Origin: Desmodus rotundus
Lineage: Eukaryota > Chordata > Mammalia > Chiroptera > Phyllostomidae
DNA length: 64,000 nt
Assembly: GCF_022682495.2 (NCBI RefSeq)
Contig: NC_071389.1
Span: 15,326,964 to 15,390,963, forward strand
Direction of reading: 5' to 3'
Shown here: piece by piece, positions 10,806 through 23,500 of the stretch
Position numbering within the stretch: the first letter of the stretch is position 1
Layout: every line of letters begins with the position of its first letter
Translations under genes and position numbers: made by a program
Notes under the pieces: generated by a model
Seen by the model: the letters and a program-made list of their open reading frames with translations, nothing else
What the model was told of the DNA's origin: nothing
Database searches by the model: none

Positions 10806-12755
10806 TTTTTTTTTTATTTTTTAAATATATTTTATTGATTGTGCTATTACAGTTGTCCCATTTCCCCTGCTTCATTCACCTCCACCCTGCACACCCCCTC
10901 CCACACACATTCCCCCCCTTTAGTTCATGTCCAGGGGACATACATATAAGTTCTTTGGCCTCTACATTTCCTATACTATTCTTAACTTCCCCCTGTCTAT
11001 TTTCTACCTACCATTTATGCTACTTATTCTCTGTACCTTTTCCCCTTCTCTCCCCCTCCCACTCTCCCGCTGATAACCCTCTGTGTGATCTCCATTTCTG
11101 TGATTCTGTTCTAGTTGTTTGCTTGGTTTGTTTTTGTTTTTGTTTTAGGTTTGGTTGTTAATAACTGTGAGTTTGCTGTCATTTTGCTGTTCATATTTTT
11201 GAGCTTCTTTTTCTTAGATAAGCCCCTTTAACATTTCATATAATAAGGGCTTGGTGATGATGAACTCCTTTAACTTGACCTTATCTGGGAGGCATTTTAT
11301 CTGCCATTCCATTCTAAATGATAGCTTTGCTGGATAGAGTCATCTTAGATGTAGGTCCTTGCCTTTCATAACTTGGAATACTTCTTTCCAGCCCCTTCTT
11401 GCCTGGAAGATCTCTTTTGAGAAATCAGCTGACAGTCTTATGGGAACTCCTTTGTAGGTAACCGTCTCCTTTTCTCTTGCTGCTTCTAAGATTCTCTCCT
11501 CTTTCATCTTGGGTAATGTAATTATGATGTGCCTTGGTGTGTTCCTCCTTGGGTCTAGCTCTTTGGGACTCTCTGAGCTTCCTGGACTTCCTGGAAGTCT
11601 ATTTCCTTTGCCAGATTAGGGAAGTTCTCCTTCATTATTTGTTCAAATAAGTTTTCAGTTTCTTGCTCTTCCTCTTCTCCTTCTGGCACCCCTATGATTT
11701 GGATGTTGGAAACGTTGAAAATGTTTAAAATGTCCCGGAGGTTCCTAAGCCTCTCCTCATTGTTTTGAATTCTTGTTTCTTCATTCTGTTCTGGTTGAGA
11801 GTTTCTTTCTTTCTTCTGCTCCACACTGTTGATTTGAGACCCGGTTTCCTTCCCATCACTGTTGGCTCCCTGTACATTTTCCTTTCCTTTACTTTTCATA
11901 GCTTTCATTTTTTTATCTAATTTGAGACCATATTCAACCAATTCTGTGAGCATCCTGAGGACTACCAATGTTTTGAACTGTACGTCTGATGGGTTGGCTA
12001 TCTCTTCGTTGCTTAGTTGTATTTTTTCTGGAGCTTTGATCTGTTCTTTCATTTGGACCATTTTTGTTTTGGTCTCAGTGTGCTTGTTATGTAGTAAGGG
12101 GCAGAGACTTAGGTGTTCACCAGGGTGGGGCACCGCCCCCTCCTCCGGCTGCGTTGTGGCACTGTTTGTGGGGAAGGGGCCCGAGAGGAAACAATGGTGC
12201 TTGCTCTACTCTCTGCTGGTTTTCAGTCACTTCCCCTGCTACCCACAATCAAATTGGGCCCTTCTGTTGCTGATTCCTGGGTAGGTAGGTTTGTGTATGT
12301 TCTGGGACCCTGTGGGTCTCTCCAATGAACTCTCCTATGAGGCTGGGAATTTCTCCCGCTGCCGCAACCCCCACAGGTGTTTTCAATCAGAGGTTTTAGG
12401 CTTTATTTCCCTGAACTGAAACCCTGGGTTGCTAGGTCTATATCGCTCCTCAGTTGTTCCTCCGGGTTTATCTGCCCACAAATGTGGGACTGACCAGTCT
12501 GCAATCCGCTGCCTTGCTGGGTCCACCAGCCGCCGCCTAGCCACGAGTCCTCTCCTCCTGGTTGCCTGTCTCTGCTTCTCCTACTGGTCTGGATGAATGT
12601 TTCTTCTTAACTCCTTGGTTGTCAGACTTTCATACAGTTGGATTTTCTGTGAGCCTTCATTGCTTTTTGTTTTTAAATTGTTGTTCTCCTTCTTTTGGTT
12701 GTGCGAGGAGGTACAGTGTGTCTGCCTATGCCTCCATCTTGGCCAGAAATCTTCT
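10806..12755 (-). mobile_element. HAL1-type half-LINE-1 element, near full length
   Basis: Read on the minus strand, the element begins with an L1-type 5' leader (about 12750-12062, starting near GGCCAAGATGGAGGCA). It continues with an ORF1 and a GT-poor 3' UTR, and ends in an A-rich tail at about 10806-10830. There is no ORF2 (endonuclease or reverse transcriptase), which defines the HAL1 class derived from L1 and known from bats. Imperfect direct repeats around 10793-10806 and 12752-12766 (CTTCTTGGAATTT against CTTTCTGGAATTT) suggest a complete insertion. It would have depended on L1 ORF2 protein for mobility. Confidence 0.85.
11214..12061 (-). pseudogene. L1/HAL1 ORF1 RNA-binding protein, disabled
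   Basis: From the minus-strand ATG at 12061 the frame encodes a Lys/Glu-rich coiled coil and then the L1 ORF1p RNA-binding region (IIGVPEGEEEE, NLFEQIMKENFPNL, VQEAQRVP). A one-base shift near 11555 closes the first frame after VPKS. Homology resumes in another frame (PRHIIITLPK, KGVPIRLSADFSKET), crosses a TGA near 11344 and finishes with EMLKGLI and TAA at 11214-11216. Both ends of the protein are present, so the loss is by point and frameshift damage. Confidence 0.85.
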
Positions 12756-13289
12756 TTCTGGAATTTTAAAAAACGTGCTGGAAGACCACCTAACAGTCTG
12801 TCTGTGAGTGATTAAGTTGGCACAGCCACTTAATAGGAAATTCTGTAAACCTCAGAAAAATTTAGGAAGGGGGCATAGTAACACTTAAACATGTCTATAT
12901 TAAATAAAGAACAGAATACAAAAATGAATGTCTAGTATCACTGTTCTCTTTAAAAAGAACAACAGTAATAGAAATATCCATGGGAGAAAACAGAAAATAA
13001 AATAAAAAAATATAGAATACTAACATGATAGTGGTTGTGTTAGGGTGAGGAGATACATGGGTGTTTTTTTTTTTTTCCCTCCAGTGACTTTCCTACCTCT
13101 TCCCTTTTCTTTAACGACATACTCTTCTTTTTCTCTTTAAAAAACAACTTTGCTGTCTTTTCTAGTAATGATTTTGCCATGCCTACATTGCAGGGGAGTA
13201 ATAAGGAACAAGGGAACAACAGATACAAAACACCCTACACCGTGCTTGGCACAAAATAGGTGCTTTAGGAGTGTTAGGTGAGAAGAGTT

Positions 13290-13770
13290 GCTGGCCTAGC
13301 TTCTCCACCTCCGAGGATCCTGGCCGAGGCCTGGCTGCAGCCGAGCAGCCTCCCACCTAACCCTCGGTCCCCTGAGGCCCTAGGGCAGACACGCCTCCTA
13401 CGCTGACACTCGCTGGGTCCAGCAGGCGTAGTGCCCACGGAGCCCGCAGCCCAGCCCGCCCTGCGGACGTGGAACCGGAGCTGCACCGCCCCACATACCA
13501 CACCTACAGTCCCCGCACTACGTCGTGCGCACCCAAGGCTCCGCCCCCGTGACGTAACGCCAGGGGGCAGAACCACAATAGCCCCGCTTAGCACTTCCTC
13601 CGATTGGCGGCTGCGCTGTCATCACCTCGTTGGAAGCCGCCGGCAGTGCGGGTGCGTGTGCGTGGTTGTGGGTGGGGGGGGTTGCTTTGTCATTCATACT
13701 CCCAAAGCGAGCTGACGCCGCCGGCTTGGCGAACAGGTCAAGGATCCACAGAAAAGGTCCCTCCGCTGAC
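13290..13770 (+). promoter_or_regulatory. Upstream CpG-rich module with CRE, GC box and CCAAT motif
   Basis: This GC- and CpG-rich block lies about 0.7-1.1 kb upstream of the MACO1 start. It carries a GC box (CTCCGCCCCCG, about 13539-13549), a CREB/ATF-type TGACGTAA (13550-13557) and an inverted CCAAT box in CGATTGGCGG (13601-13610) preceded by an ETS-like CTTCCTCC. It could be a distal part of the MACO1 promoter, an alternative upstream first exon, or a divergent non-coding start. No protein-coding frame here looks real. Confidence 0.6.
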
Positions 13771-14060
13771 CCCGGAGGCTACTGAATGGGAAGGGTGCTG
13801 CGAGTCCCTTACATAATGACTCGACTGACTGGAGCACATGTCAGCGCAGAACGAGCACATGCCGCAAACCCAGGCCTCTCTGGCGCTAGTGATAGACTAC
13901 AATGAAAATAGCACGGTATGCTCCAGTATGGATTATAATACAGTGAAACACATTCCAATAATCACGAAGTGTACCTTCGCAACAAGGAATAATATAGGAT
14001 GTTATATTTATAGGGCCTATTTATAAGCCTCTATTTAAATCTTTTCTGATAGGCCCAAGC
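13771..14060. other. AT-rich gap between the two CpG modules
   Basis: Composition changes abruptly to AT-rich sequence with few CpGs; I see no gene or repeat. It separates two promoter-like blocks. Confidence 0.6.
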
Positions 14061-14452
14061 ACCGGCCCAGACACCATAATGATTGGCGCATTTTTCTGTC
14101 CTTCGAGGAGGCGGGTTTTAGAGTCCGTTTTGCCTCAATGGGCCCTGGGATTGGCCAGCAGCGGCATAGCAATGCCTTCGATTGGCCCCAAGGGCCGTCC
14201 GTCGGAGCCTAGTAGGCGGGGCAGGTGGCTGGCTGGTGCTGGGGCGGGCGGCCCCGGAATTGTCATTTCTTTGTTTCCGAAGGCGGAGGAGGCTCTGAAC
14301 ACCCCCTTCCCGTCCCACCCCCCTCCCCCCGGGTGCTGGCTCCATGTCTCTGTGACCGGCCCCAGGGGTAGAGTCCAGGCCCAACGCCGGGCTGGCCGGC
14401 GGCAGCTGAGGTGAGAGACGGAGGCGGCAGTACCCGGCCCCCCAGCGGGAGG
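14061..14452 (+). promoter_or_regulatory. MACO1: MACO1 core promoter and 5' untranslated region (CpG island)
   Basis: TATA-less CpG-island promoter. Three inverted CCAAT boxes (GATTGG at 14081-14086, 14149-14154 and 14180-14185) and GC boxes (GAGGCGGG near 14109-14115, GGCGGGGC at 14215-14222) lie within 375 bp of the start codon. The last two CCAAT boxes are 31 bp apart, about three helical turns, as in many NF-Y promoters. The transcription start cannot be fixed by eye but probably lies downstream of these boxes. The leader has a tiny upstream ORF at 14344-14355. Confidence 0.75.
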
Positions 14453-14532
14453 ATGAAGCGGCGGAACGCCGACTGCAGTAAGCTCCGCCGCCCCCTAAAG
14501 CGGAACCGGATCACCGAGGGCATCTACGGCAG
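14453..14532 (+). CDS. MACO1: MACO1 exon 1 (coding part), residues 1-26 plus split Ser27
   Basis: It encodes MKRRNADCSKLRRPLKRNRI and TEGIYG, a conserved basic cytosolic N-terminus. The donor is AG/GTGAGC at 14533. It lies inside the CpG island, with the start codon about 100 nt downstream of the MSL upstream ORF. Confidence 0.96.
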
Positions 14533-17500
14533 GTGAGCGGCAGCAGCGTTCCCCGCCTCCGCTGGCCTGGGCCCTGCGGCCCCTGCCCGCTCCGGAGGGG
14601 CCCGGCCCCGTTATGTAACCCGGACTAGGCCGCACGCCCGCGCCGGGGGCTCTCCCTTGGAGCGCTGCATTGGGGGCTCTAGCCCACCCGCTGGGGGTCC
14701 GCCCCAGGGGCGCGGGGCGTGGCGGAGGGCCGCCGGCTTGGCAGGCAGGGCGCAGCGGCGCGGGCTGAGGGAGCAGCAGAGCCGCCGTTGGGAGCGCCGT
14801 GGCCCGGGGGGTTGGGGGGGAGGGGCAGCGAGCCCCCGCCGTGTCCGCGCCCCCAGCAGCGTTGCTCACCCTGAGGGCCATCCCGGGAGCAGACCAGCCT
14901 CCGCTGGCCCCACAGCCCCTCTCTAGCTTGGGAATTGCCAGCCTGAGCCCGGAGGCTCGAAGACCATATGTACTGGGGGAAAAAAGGTTGACAAAGTTGG
15001 GAGCAGACAGTGTCCCCGCGGTCCTCCGGCAGACCGGGCAGGTGGCCACGTTGCCCCTTCTTTCGCCTTCTACTTCTTTTATGGGATCTCAAACTTGGCA
15101 CCGAGGGCTGAAGCCGATACGCCCAAATCATGCCCTGTGGCCCCACTCCAGCCTCGAAAGGAGCTGATGAATCATTTTGTCAACAAGCGTTATTTTGACA
15201 GTTACGAGAGGATGGTTTTCTTCGAACCTTTCCAAAGGGATTTCCTTCCAAATCGCATTTTTTTTCCTCCAAAAGAAAAGCAGTGTCCCTTTAAGTAGAA
15301 ATTGAATTCAGTACACCGAGGGGGGAGAAGGACAACAGGTTCACGGGGCAACTTAGTGACAATCACAGCTTCCCTGGGCAGAGTTTGTGTACGACTGTTA
15401 TTTTGTGGTTCTCAGAATGGTAATTCTAAATGGTTTTTCCCTTGATAGAGAAATTATTTCGGTGGAGAAAGTAATTAGTTTACAAAGGAGAATTCTCAGC
15501 CTGTGAGTATAGTTTTAAATGAGCCCTCGTGGTGTTTTACAGTTTGGCTCTTTTAGCTGTGGGACTTAAGGAAATACGTGAGGTAGTTTATGACACGCTA
15601 GTTGTCTCAGCATAACTGAACGCCTTGCACATGCTACTGTTTACACGAATGGAATGAGTGCTTTTCACAAGCAGCGGACGGTTACAGTCATTGGGGGTTT
15701 CTTTATTTCAAGTTTAAAAGCATTAAGAAGTCAAAGTAAAAAGTTCTTGAGTATATTCTTATGTAATGAATCATTCATTCATTCAACAAATATATACACT
15801 ATGTGCTAGGTCCTTTCTGGCCAGTGAGAGTACAGCAGTGAGTAAAACAGACAAAACTCCATGCTGAATCGATCAAATCTGACCATTTTAACTGCAACTG
15901 TAAAAGAAAATTTTTTTCCTATAGATTTAATGGATGGAGGAAAGGTCTCTTCAAGTTACACACACTCTAATTCTTAAAAAACAAAATGGCTTTTCCCCCA
16001 TGGCTATTGAAAAAGATTTGAACAGCTAAATATTAGTAGTGATACAAGAATAGAAAAAAGTATATACAGCAGAGTTGGTAGACAAAGGACATCTGTGGCA
16101 TTTGAATGGCTGCTGTTTGCAGTAATATATGGTGATGTACCTCCATTTATAGCAAGATTGGCAATCCTGTGTTGTCTTCATGCCTTCTGACATATTTCAC
16201 CTTCTCTTTGTGTTTGAACAAATATGCTCAGTTTGGTACCTGCCCCATTGTAACAACCCAGTCAGTGTGATTCAATGTGAAGAAGTGAATTCATTGTCTA
16301 ATGAAGATTATTTTACTGGTACTCTTTTGCAATTTGAATCCTTACATTAAAGATTAATAGTAAATACCTTATGCAAGTGAATTAGAATTTCATGTATAAA
16401 ATTTTAAGAAACAAACAGTGCTTCAGCTCTCAAATCTGTTTGGCATTGTTTAAGTTAATTGTTAATAAAAGACCTAAATATATTTTTACATCCCATATCA
16501 AATTAGTGTTTCAGCTGTCTGTTTCTTAGCTTATATTATGGAGTATTGGGCTGAAGAACAGGATCATAGGATTGTTTTTTTCCAATTCTGTTTTTAAGAA
16601 GAGAGTTAGAAGGGGCCTGGGCAGTGGGGGAATGGGGACATCTGTAGTAGAGTCAACAAGAAAAATAAAGAAAAAAGAAAAATTAAAAAAATATTTCTAA
16701 AGCAAACATAATCTGTGGGCTAGTTATAAACTGATCTTTGAGCTTGTGTGAATATAACATTTCTGTTGATCATTAAAGTTAACTGTATACTAAACTTTTT
16801 CACACCATCTATTGCCCATTTTGTTTCTCAACATCTAGCTAATTTTGGTCTCATTAAATGGAGAGCTGTCTTCCCCTCCCCCCACCAGGCTCTGTTGACA
16901 ATTTTGAGAACTACTTTGTCCACTTTTTTACAGCATAACCTTTCATGGGCTTCTTATTTTTATGTTTTCAGTCTGTACAACTTTCTGAGCTTTGGTATTG
17001 CAAAGAGGCAGCTGTGGTGAAGAAAGCACTGGACTGCTGGCATCAGTAGACCTAGGTTCATTCTCAAAATCCCACTTTGGAAAGGCAGGGAACCCCAGCT
17101 TTGATCCCCAGTTCTCTCATCTGTCCAGTGAGTTTTGAGGACTAAAGGAGATAGGTACAGTTTGTGAAACTCTTCAAATTCTAGCATGCTATAGAAATAT
17201 TATTTGCCATGGTATCACATGTTGGGCTTATCCTTTAAGGAGGAAGGAAAGACTATAAGATTTGATACAACTATCAACAAAAGTTGAGTAGTCAAAACAA
17301 GCGTCAGTTGCTGCTTGGTCTTGTTGAAAGAAATTCTGTTGCTGATAATGCTTTTAATCATGGGCTCTAATCCAACAACTGTGACCAAGGTGATTGTCAA
17401 ATGATGTTATTACTGCCAGTATAATGGTTGTGATAGAATTTTGTTTCAGGGGCGTGGTAGAAGAAAAATAGGTTTTAGACATTATTTTAACGTGAGCTAC

Positions 17501-20500
17501 ACTTATAGATTTGCCTGTCATTTGAAAATTGACTTGTTAGGAATATGTTATTCCAGTCAAGGTAATAATCAAGAATGAGAGAAAGGAAACAGGAATGGTG
17601 ATCATTTTCTTTTATATAATTAAGGGCTAAAATTCAATGTCTTTTAAAAAAAATCTGAGCCAGCACAGAGCCTGACACAGTAGGAATTCATTGCCCAGTA
17701 AATGTTGAATGAATTGATAAATGAGTATAAGCTAATCTCTTCCACTGTTTTAAGAACCTGCATTGTTCAGGGAGTTAGGGAGGGTAAAGGATGTGACAGA
17801 GAGTTCCTTGTCCTCAAGGCGTTTACAGTCCAGCAGGTCATAGTAATTCCCTCTTAAAGTTGTGCAGTGGTTTTGAGGTTCTAAAGAACTTTGAGTTCTG
17901 TTCAAATAAAAATATTTGCGTTGAATTAAATATTAGTTTGCTATTTTAGTGGTTAACCTGATACATTAACAGCTTTATTTTGCCCTGTGCTATTTTATGA
18001 TGAAGTAGACACTAAGGGAGGGAATATTTTCTAACTCAAATGAGACAGATGTGAAAGGACTTTGGAAGTTATGAACAAAAGTTATTAATAAGGGAATGTA
18101 AAATGAATAACTCTACTTAATGTTACCTGTTGGGTTTTACGGCAGTAATTCTCTCCCTGGGTCTGCCCCCACACATGCACCAGGCACCCCCGGCAGTCAT
18201 TTCTAATTACATGCAGTGATTCTCCGGGCGAAGTGGAGTTGGGGTGCTGTGTAGATTTTACAGGCCTTAAGGGGATTCTGTGGATTCACCCACCTTTCAC
18301 CTTGCCACATCCTCACTCCCTTCCACCTGAAATTGCTGATTTCTAATAGGAAGATGAAGAGATAAGTGTGGTAGGTAGAAGACAGAGGCAGAAACATTTA
18401 TGTTTAAACTCTCTGCAGTTAAAATTGTTACTTACATAAGCAAAAATAAGCATTTTATGTAAGGCATGTGTTTTAAGCTTCAGGAAACTATTTTATGTCT
18501 TTGTTACTGATGGCTGAAGAAAGCACTTCTTCACTTGTGAATTTATGAATACTTCTGTCACCGTGCTTGGTTCTGTGTGTAGCATGTTTCCCGAAGCTTA
18601 GGTAGTGCAATATTTTACATGTCTCTAACTTTTTTTTTTTTTTTTTTTTTTTGCTTAATGCCTTAAAATTATGACTGAGGACTCTGGACTTTGCTGGTTG
18701 GCAAGTATATATATATAAATATATATATGTACTTATATATATATATTTATATTTATACCTGCTTGAGTGTGGTTGGTAGGATAATAATATGGGTGTAATA
18801 ATTTATAGTTTTAATTTGAACATTTCACCTAAAATGTCATGTGGTGTGCTTGAGTGTGATATTGTTATGTTACAGAATTACATGCTTATGATTTTGTAAT
18901 AAAATAGGGGCATTCTTTGTGCCAGACCCTGTTATATATGATACCTTTTCCCATCTTTGTTTCAGACAAGAGTTTCTGGGCCTTTAACTTTTTAAATGGT
19001 CAAAGTTTGCATCCTTTTTAGCTTCCTAATGTCCTTTTTCAACCCTTGTCTGAATGATCTGGTCTCCACAAATTTCTCTCTACTGCTTTTTCTGCCTCCT
19101 CCTGGATGTTGTTTCCTAAGCCTAGTTTTAGGCTCCTTTGGGGTATGCTTGTTAAAGCCACACTGGAGGCTGACATGACCCTTGGCTGCCTTGATTTTAT
19201 ACATGTTCTGCAGCTGAAATCCCAGCTACTAATGTTGCAACCTCAAAGCTTACTAGCCTTTGGTAGTCTTGGTAGGCTTTAACCTCAGCAATGCTGGATC
19301 TGACTTAAAAGTGATAAATTCAGTATTATTTTAGAGGGGTATTGGTACAGTGGAGAAATTGAAATGTTTCACTAACCTTCCCAGCGAGGTGTTTAGCTAA
19401 ACCCTTTTATTTGTAGTTTCAGTTAAATATATTTAAGCAAACCTGCCACACTGGAATTTTGACCTTAATTTTTACTAGTAGTGTACTATGTTAAAAATAA
19501 AAGTATTGATACTTTCTGCCTGGGCCCGTGTGGCTCAGTTGGCTGGAGGGTCATCTTGGATGCAAAAGGTTTTGGGTTTGATTCCTGGTCAGGGCACATG
19601 CCTAGGTTGCAGGTTCCATCCCCAGCCTAAGTGTGCACCTTGCTCGGTCCAGGCACATCCAGGAGGCCCCCAACCGATGCTTCTTTCTCATATGGATGTT
19701 CCTCTCTCTTCCTTCCTCTCTCTAAAAGCAGTTTTTTTAAAAAAAGTGTCCATGGGTGAGGATTTAAAAGAAAGAAAGTGCTTTCCTCTAACTTTCATTT
19801 ATGATTCTGAGCACTCTTGGCATTTAGTTTCATTAGATGTTTTAAAAATTCCTTTTAAGTTGCTGCTACCAGTGGAAGCCAGGAAAGGAGGGAACATGAT
19901 CTATTTTGGATTATTTGCTTAAAAGCTTACTGCTTTATCAATGATACTCTCCTTTCTCTTCCTATTGATTACTTAAGGGTGTTCTTGAACCTCACTAGAT
20001 TTGGAGATTATTTCAGTGGTAGACCTAACAGCTTATTTTTTCACTCCTATTATAGGTCTGTATATGGTGGACCAACTCATATTCTATAAGTACTTATATT
20101 TTCAGAGTTTTTTCTTTGTGCATTTCTCCCAGATCTCCCTACTGATATTAACCCTTTGGGGTTTTATAAGTGTGTTTTGTTTTGTTTCATGTCACTTTCT
20201 AGGCTGCCATCCAGGTGACACTTAAGAGCATATAACAAGATATAACTTGTACAGTATACATCTTATGCAATCTGGAGGGTCAGAAAGAGATTTTACCAAC
20301 ATAGTCAACAACTCAAAGTGAAATACTATAACTTGGTTACTTTTCTTGGTGAAATTTAGTGTGCTCTTCAAATATATTGATTACTTTACTCTCTAGACTC
20401 GCTAGATTTGGGTGTACTTAGTTTACTTGGATCATTTTCAAGAAGTAGGCCCAGAAGAAAAGTAGGTTGTCTGTTCAACGAGCTGCATAAGTGTAATGGA

Positions 20501-23500
20501 ACATACCAATGGTAGAAACATAAATTCTTTGCTAGACTTTTTTTCCCCATCGTGGATTCTTCACATACCTAAGGAGTGATGATTTCTTCAAGGTCTCTTA
20601 TCTTTGGGCACATGCATCCTGGTCATGGAAACTTCCAAAAATTTAACCAACTGTTGGAGCATATTTGTTGAGGTGTTACGTCTTTCCTTCGGCATTTACC
20701 TAACTGACATCACACTGACTTCAGCTCACCGGCCTTCTAAGATGCCTGTCATCCCCAGACTCTGAAACCCCTTCATAGCATTGGCCTCCATTCCTTTGTA
20801 TTTTTTCCTGTGCTGCTGTTAAGGACGATGTGTTCACGTTGAGTCATGAGATTGTGACATCAATAGTAATTTATCCTCACCTTATCTCCTTTGTTGCTTT
20901 TTATTTTTTTAAGAGGTTTTGCATTTAGTAGTGGATTGAAATGGTGCAATAGCCCAATTTACGTGTAGCCATAGATATCATATGAGCTATTTGGGGTCTG
21001 TTTCCTGCCCAGCACAGGGAAGGTGGCTAGAAAAATCCCATTCTGTTTTTGTTTTCATTTCACTAATTTTCTTGAGCTGTATATCCCTTAGTGCCTTGCT
21101 CAGTTTTTAAATTGCATTATTACTTTGTTCATTTTCTTTAAAAAAAATTTAAGATTTTATTTATTTTTTGAGAGAGGGGAAGGAAAGGAAAAAGAGAGGG
21201 AGACAAACTTGGATGGATGGATTGGTTGCCTCTTGCACACCCCCAGCTGGGGACCTGGCCTGCACCCCAGACATGGGAATCCAACCAGCGACCTTTTGGT
21301 TCACAGCCTGCACTCAAATCCCCTGAGCTATACCAGCCAGGGCAAAATGTTTTTATTGATTGATTTGAGAGAGAGAGAGGGAGAGAAACATTGATTTGTT
21401 GTTCCACTTATTTATGTAACCATTGGTTGAGTCTTCTATGTGCCCTGACCAGAGATCAACAGACGACCTTGGTGTATTGGGTTGATGCTCAGTCGGCTGT
21501 CTAACCAACTGAGCTAGACAGCCAGGGCTTGTTCATTTTCAAAATATTTTTAAAAACCGAATAAACTGCGCAGTATTGAAGTCAGTACTTAGCCTGTCAT
21601 GTATATACAGCAAGGACACTTGAACTCTGGCAAGAATGAGTACCATGTTCGTGGTCATATAAAAAAATCCGGCCTTAGATGAGAGAAATACAGAGCTGGA
21701 GTCTTCCTTCTCAGATGTAATAAGTAGTATTTTCTTGTCTTTTTCTAAGCTTGACAAGGTATAACTCATGGTTCATTGTGTTTCTGACTTTTTAAAGAAA
21801 TGAGTTGTGTTTTTATTTTTGAATTACATGTTTATTACAATGACCATTCTGGGACTGTGAATATTGTTGGAAAGCTGTTTTCAGTTGTCCCATCTTTTGA
21901 GCCATTATATTATTTCTGTAAAGAATATTTGATTTTGAAATTTTTTTCTACAGAGCTTCATCGTGTGTTTACAAATTGTTTACAGATTTATAATTTATGA
22001 ATTAAGATACAGGCTTATTCTCTCATAAAGTACATCCGCTCATTTTTTAAAATTTTGGTTCTGTTGGAGAATTAAAGAAGTATGTAACCTGAATATGCGT
22101 GAAGGAAGAGATACAAAGAAGGAAAATAACATTTATTGAACATCCAATGTGAGATGAGAAACTCCAGTGTGATAGATCAGCATATGGGCTTTAAATGCAT
22201 ATAAATTTGGGTTCAAATTATGTTCCTGAACTCAAGTTCATTTATCTGCTTTAACCCTCAGTTTTCTTAGCTGTAAAATGAGGATAGTAAATATATCACC
22301 TACTGTATAGGATTATCATATGAATAATTGAGATAAGTCACATAAAATACTTAGTATAGTGCTTGACACAGGCAAATTGCTTAAAAAGTTATTTGTTGTT
22401 TCTGCTATTCCTATAATATTTTTATCTTCATTTTCTTATTTAGTTCCAGTAAGGCTATATAAGTGTTTTAGCTTTGGTTTCACAGTGAGAAAACTGAGGT
22501 TGCTGGAGGGTTAGTTACTTCGATAGAGAACCATATCTGTCCAACCCCAAAGTCTGTCCTGTTTTTGTTTTATTGACTTGTGTAGTTTCATCCTTTCTGA
22601 ATGGTGTTTATGTGTAATAACTTACATGATCCTCTTGAACTCACCACTACATGTAGGGAAAAATCATTAGCTTCGTTTTCCAGGTGAAGCAATAGGTACC
22701 AAGAGTGTCTTGTGCAAGGCCATATCTATCGATCTTCCTACCTCCTTGCCTATCGACATAAAGGGCATTAGTGAGATAATTACTCACTATTGAAATTTGA
22801 ATAAGGTCTGTAGATCACATAATAGTATTGGGTTGGCCAAAAAGTCCGTATGGTTTTTTCCATAAAATAAAAGACACATTTTTCATTTTCATCAGTAACT
22901 TTATTGATTTGAATATTTTGAGTATGTTGGCTGTCTCCTGTGTGGTATAATGTTGATTGTTCTCAATTAGTGTCTTGATTTGAGCACTATCAACTTCAGC
23001 TGGGCTACCTGGCCATGGAGCATGTCCAGCGAGAAATCTCCAGCACAAAACTTCACAAATCTCTTTTGACACGTTTGATGAATCATAGCACCTTCTCCAT
23101 ACACAGCACAAATCTTTCTTTTGTATTTCAGTTGTGTTTTTACCTTTCTTGAAGTAGTAAATCATAATATGCCAAAAATGTTGCTTATTTTCTTCCATCT
23201 TCAATATTAAAACAGCTATACAAAAATTCACCAAGTTTGGTAAGGTTTTTTTTTAATGCACACTGATTATGACGGCTGTCACAATACAGTCTCCCAAAAT
23301 TGTTTCGAATGACGTAAAAGACAACTAAGCGCTACTACTAGAGCCATCTTAACAGAAAAAACGAACGAACTTTTTGGCCGACCCAGTGGATAATTGTGCT
23401 GTGGTTGTAAGAGACTATCCTTGTTTTCATGACATTTAGGAGTGAAGAGCCATTTTGTCTACAGTTATTTTTCAAATAGTTTAGAAAAAATTAATATGTA

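Larger units (their letters stand above)
3735..13289. other. RH-MACO1 intergenic region
   Basis: Between the RH start and the MACO1 CpG island I find no credible gene. Content is MIR copies, an old L1 fragment near 5150-5400, an ATTC-type simple repeat (3916-3963), a GGAA-rich tract (4696-4764), a run of 15 C (6202-6216), the second solo LTR and the HAL1 element. Gaps such as 4165-4690, 5660-6435, 8380-8790, 9730-10790 and 12770-13290 hold only diverged non-coding sequence that I could not classify; 9960-10330 has MIR/L2-like wording but no clear boundaries. Confidence 0.75.

Noticed and set aside
11862..12284. 140-residue open frame on the plus strand
   Set aside because: It is the antisense shadow of the HAL1 ORF1 and leader.
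14495..15049. Long open frames on both strands in the GC-rich block around MACO1 exon 1
   Set aside because: They are stop-poor only because of high GC content; composition is Pro/Ala/Arg/Gly-rich without domain or codon signal, and they overlap the promoter and exon 1 donor.
22815..23234. 139-residue open frame on the minus strand as a host gene
   Set aside because: It lies within a mariner copy between its terminal repeats and matches transposase N-terminal sequence.
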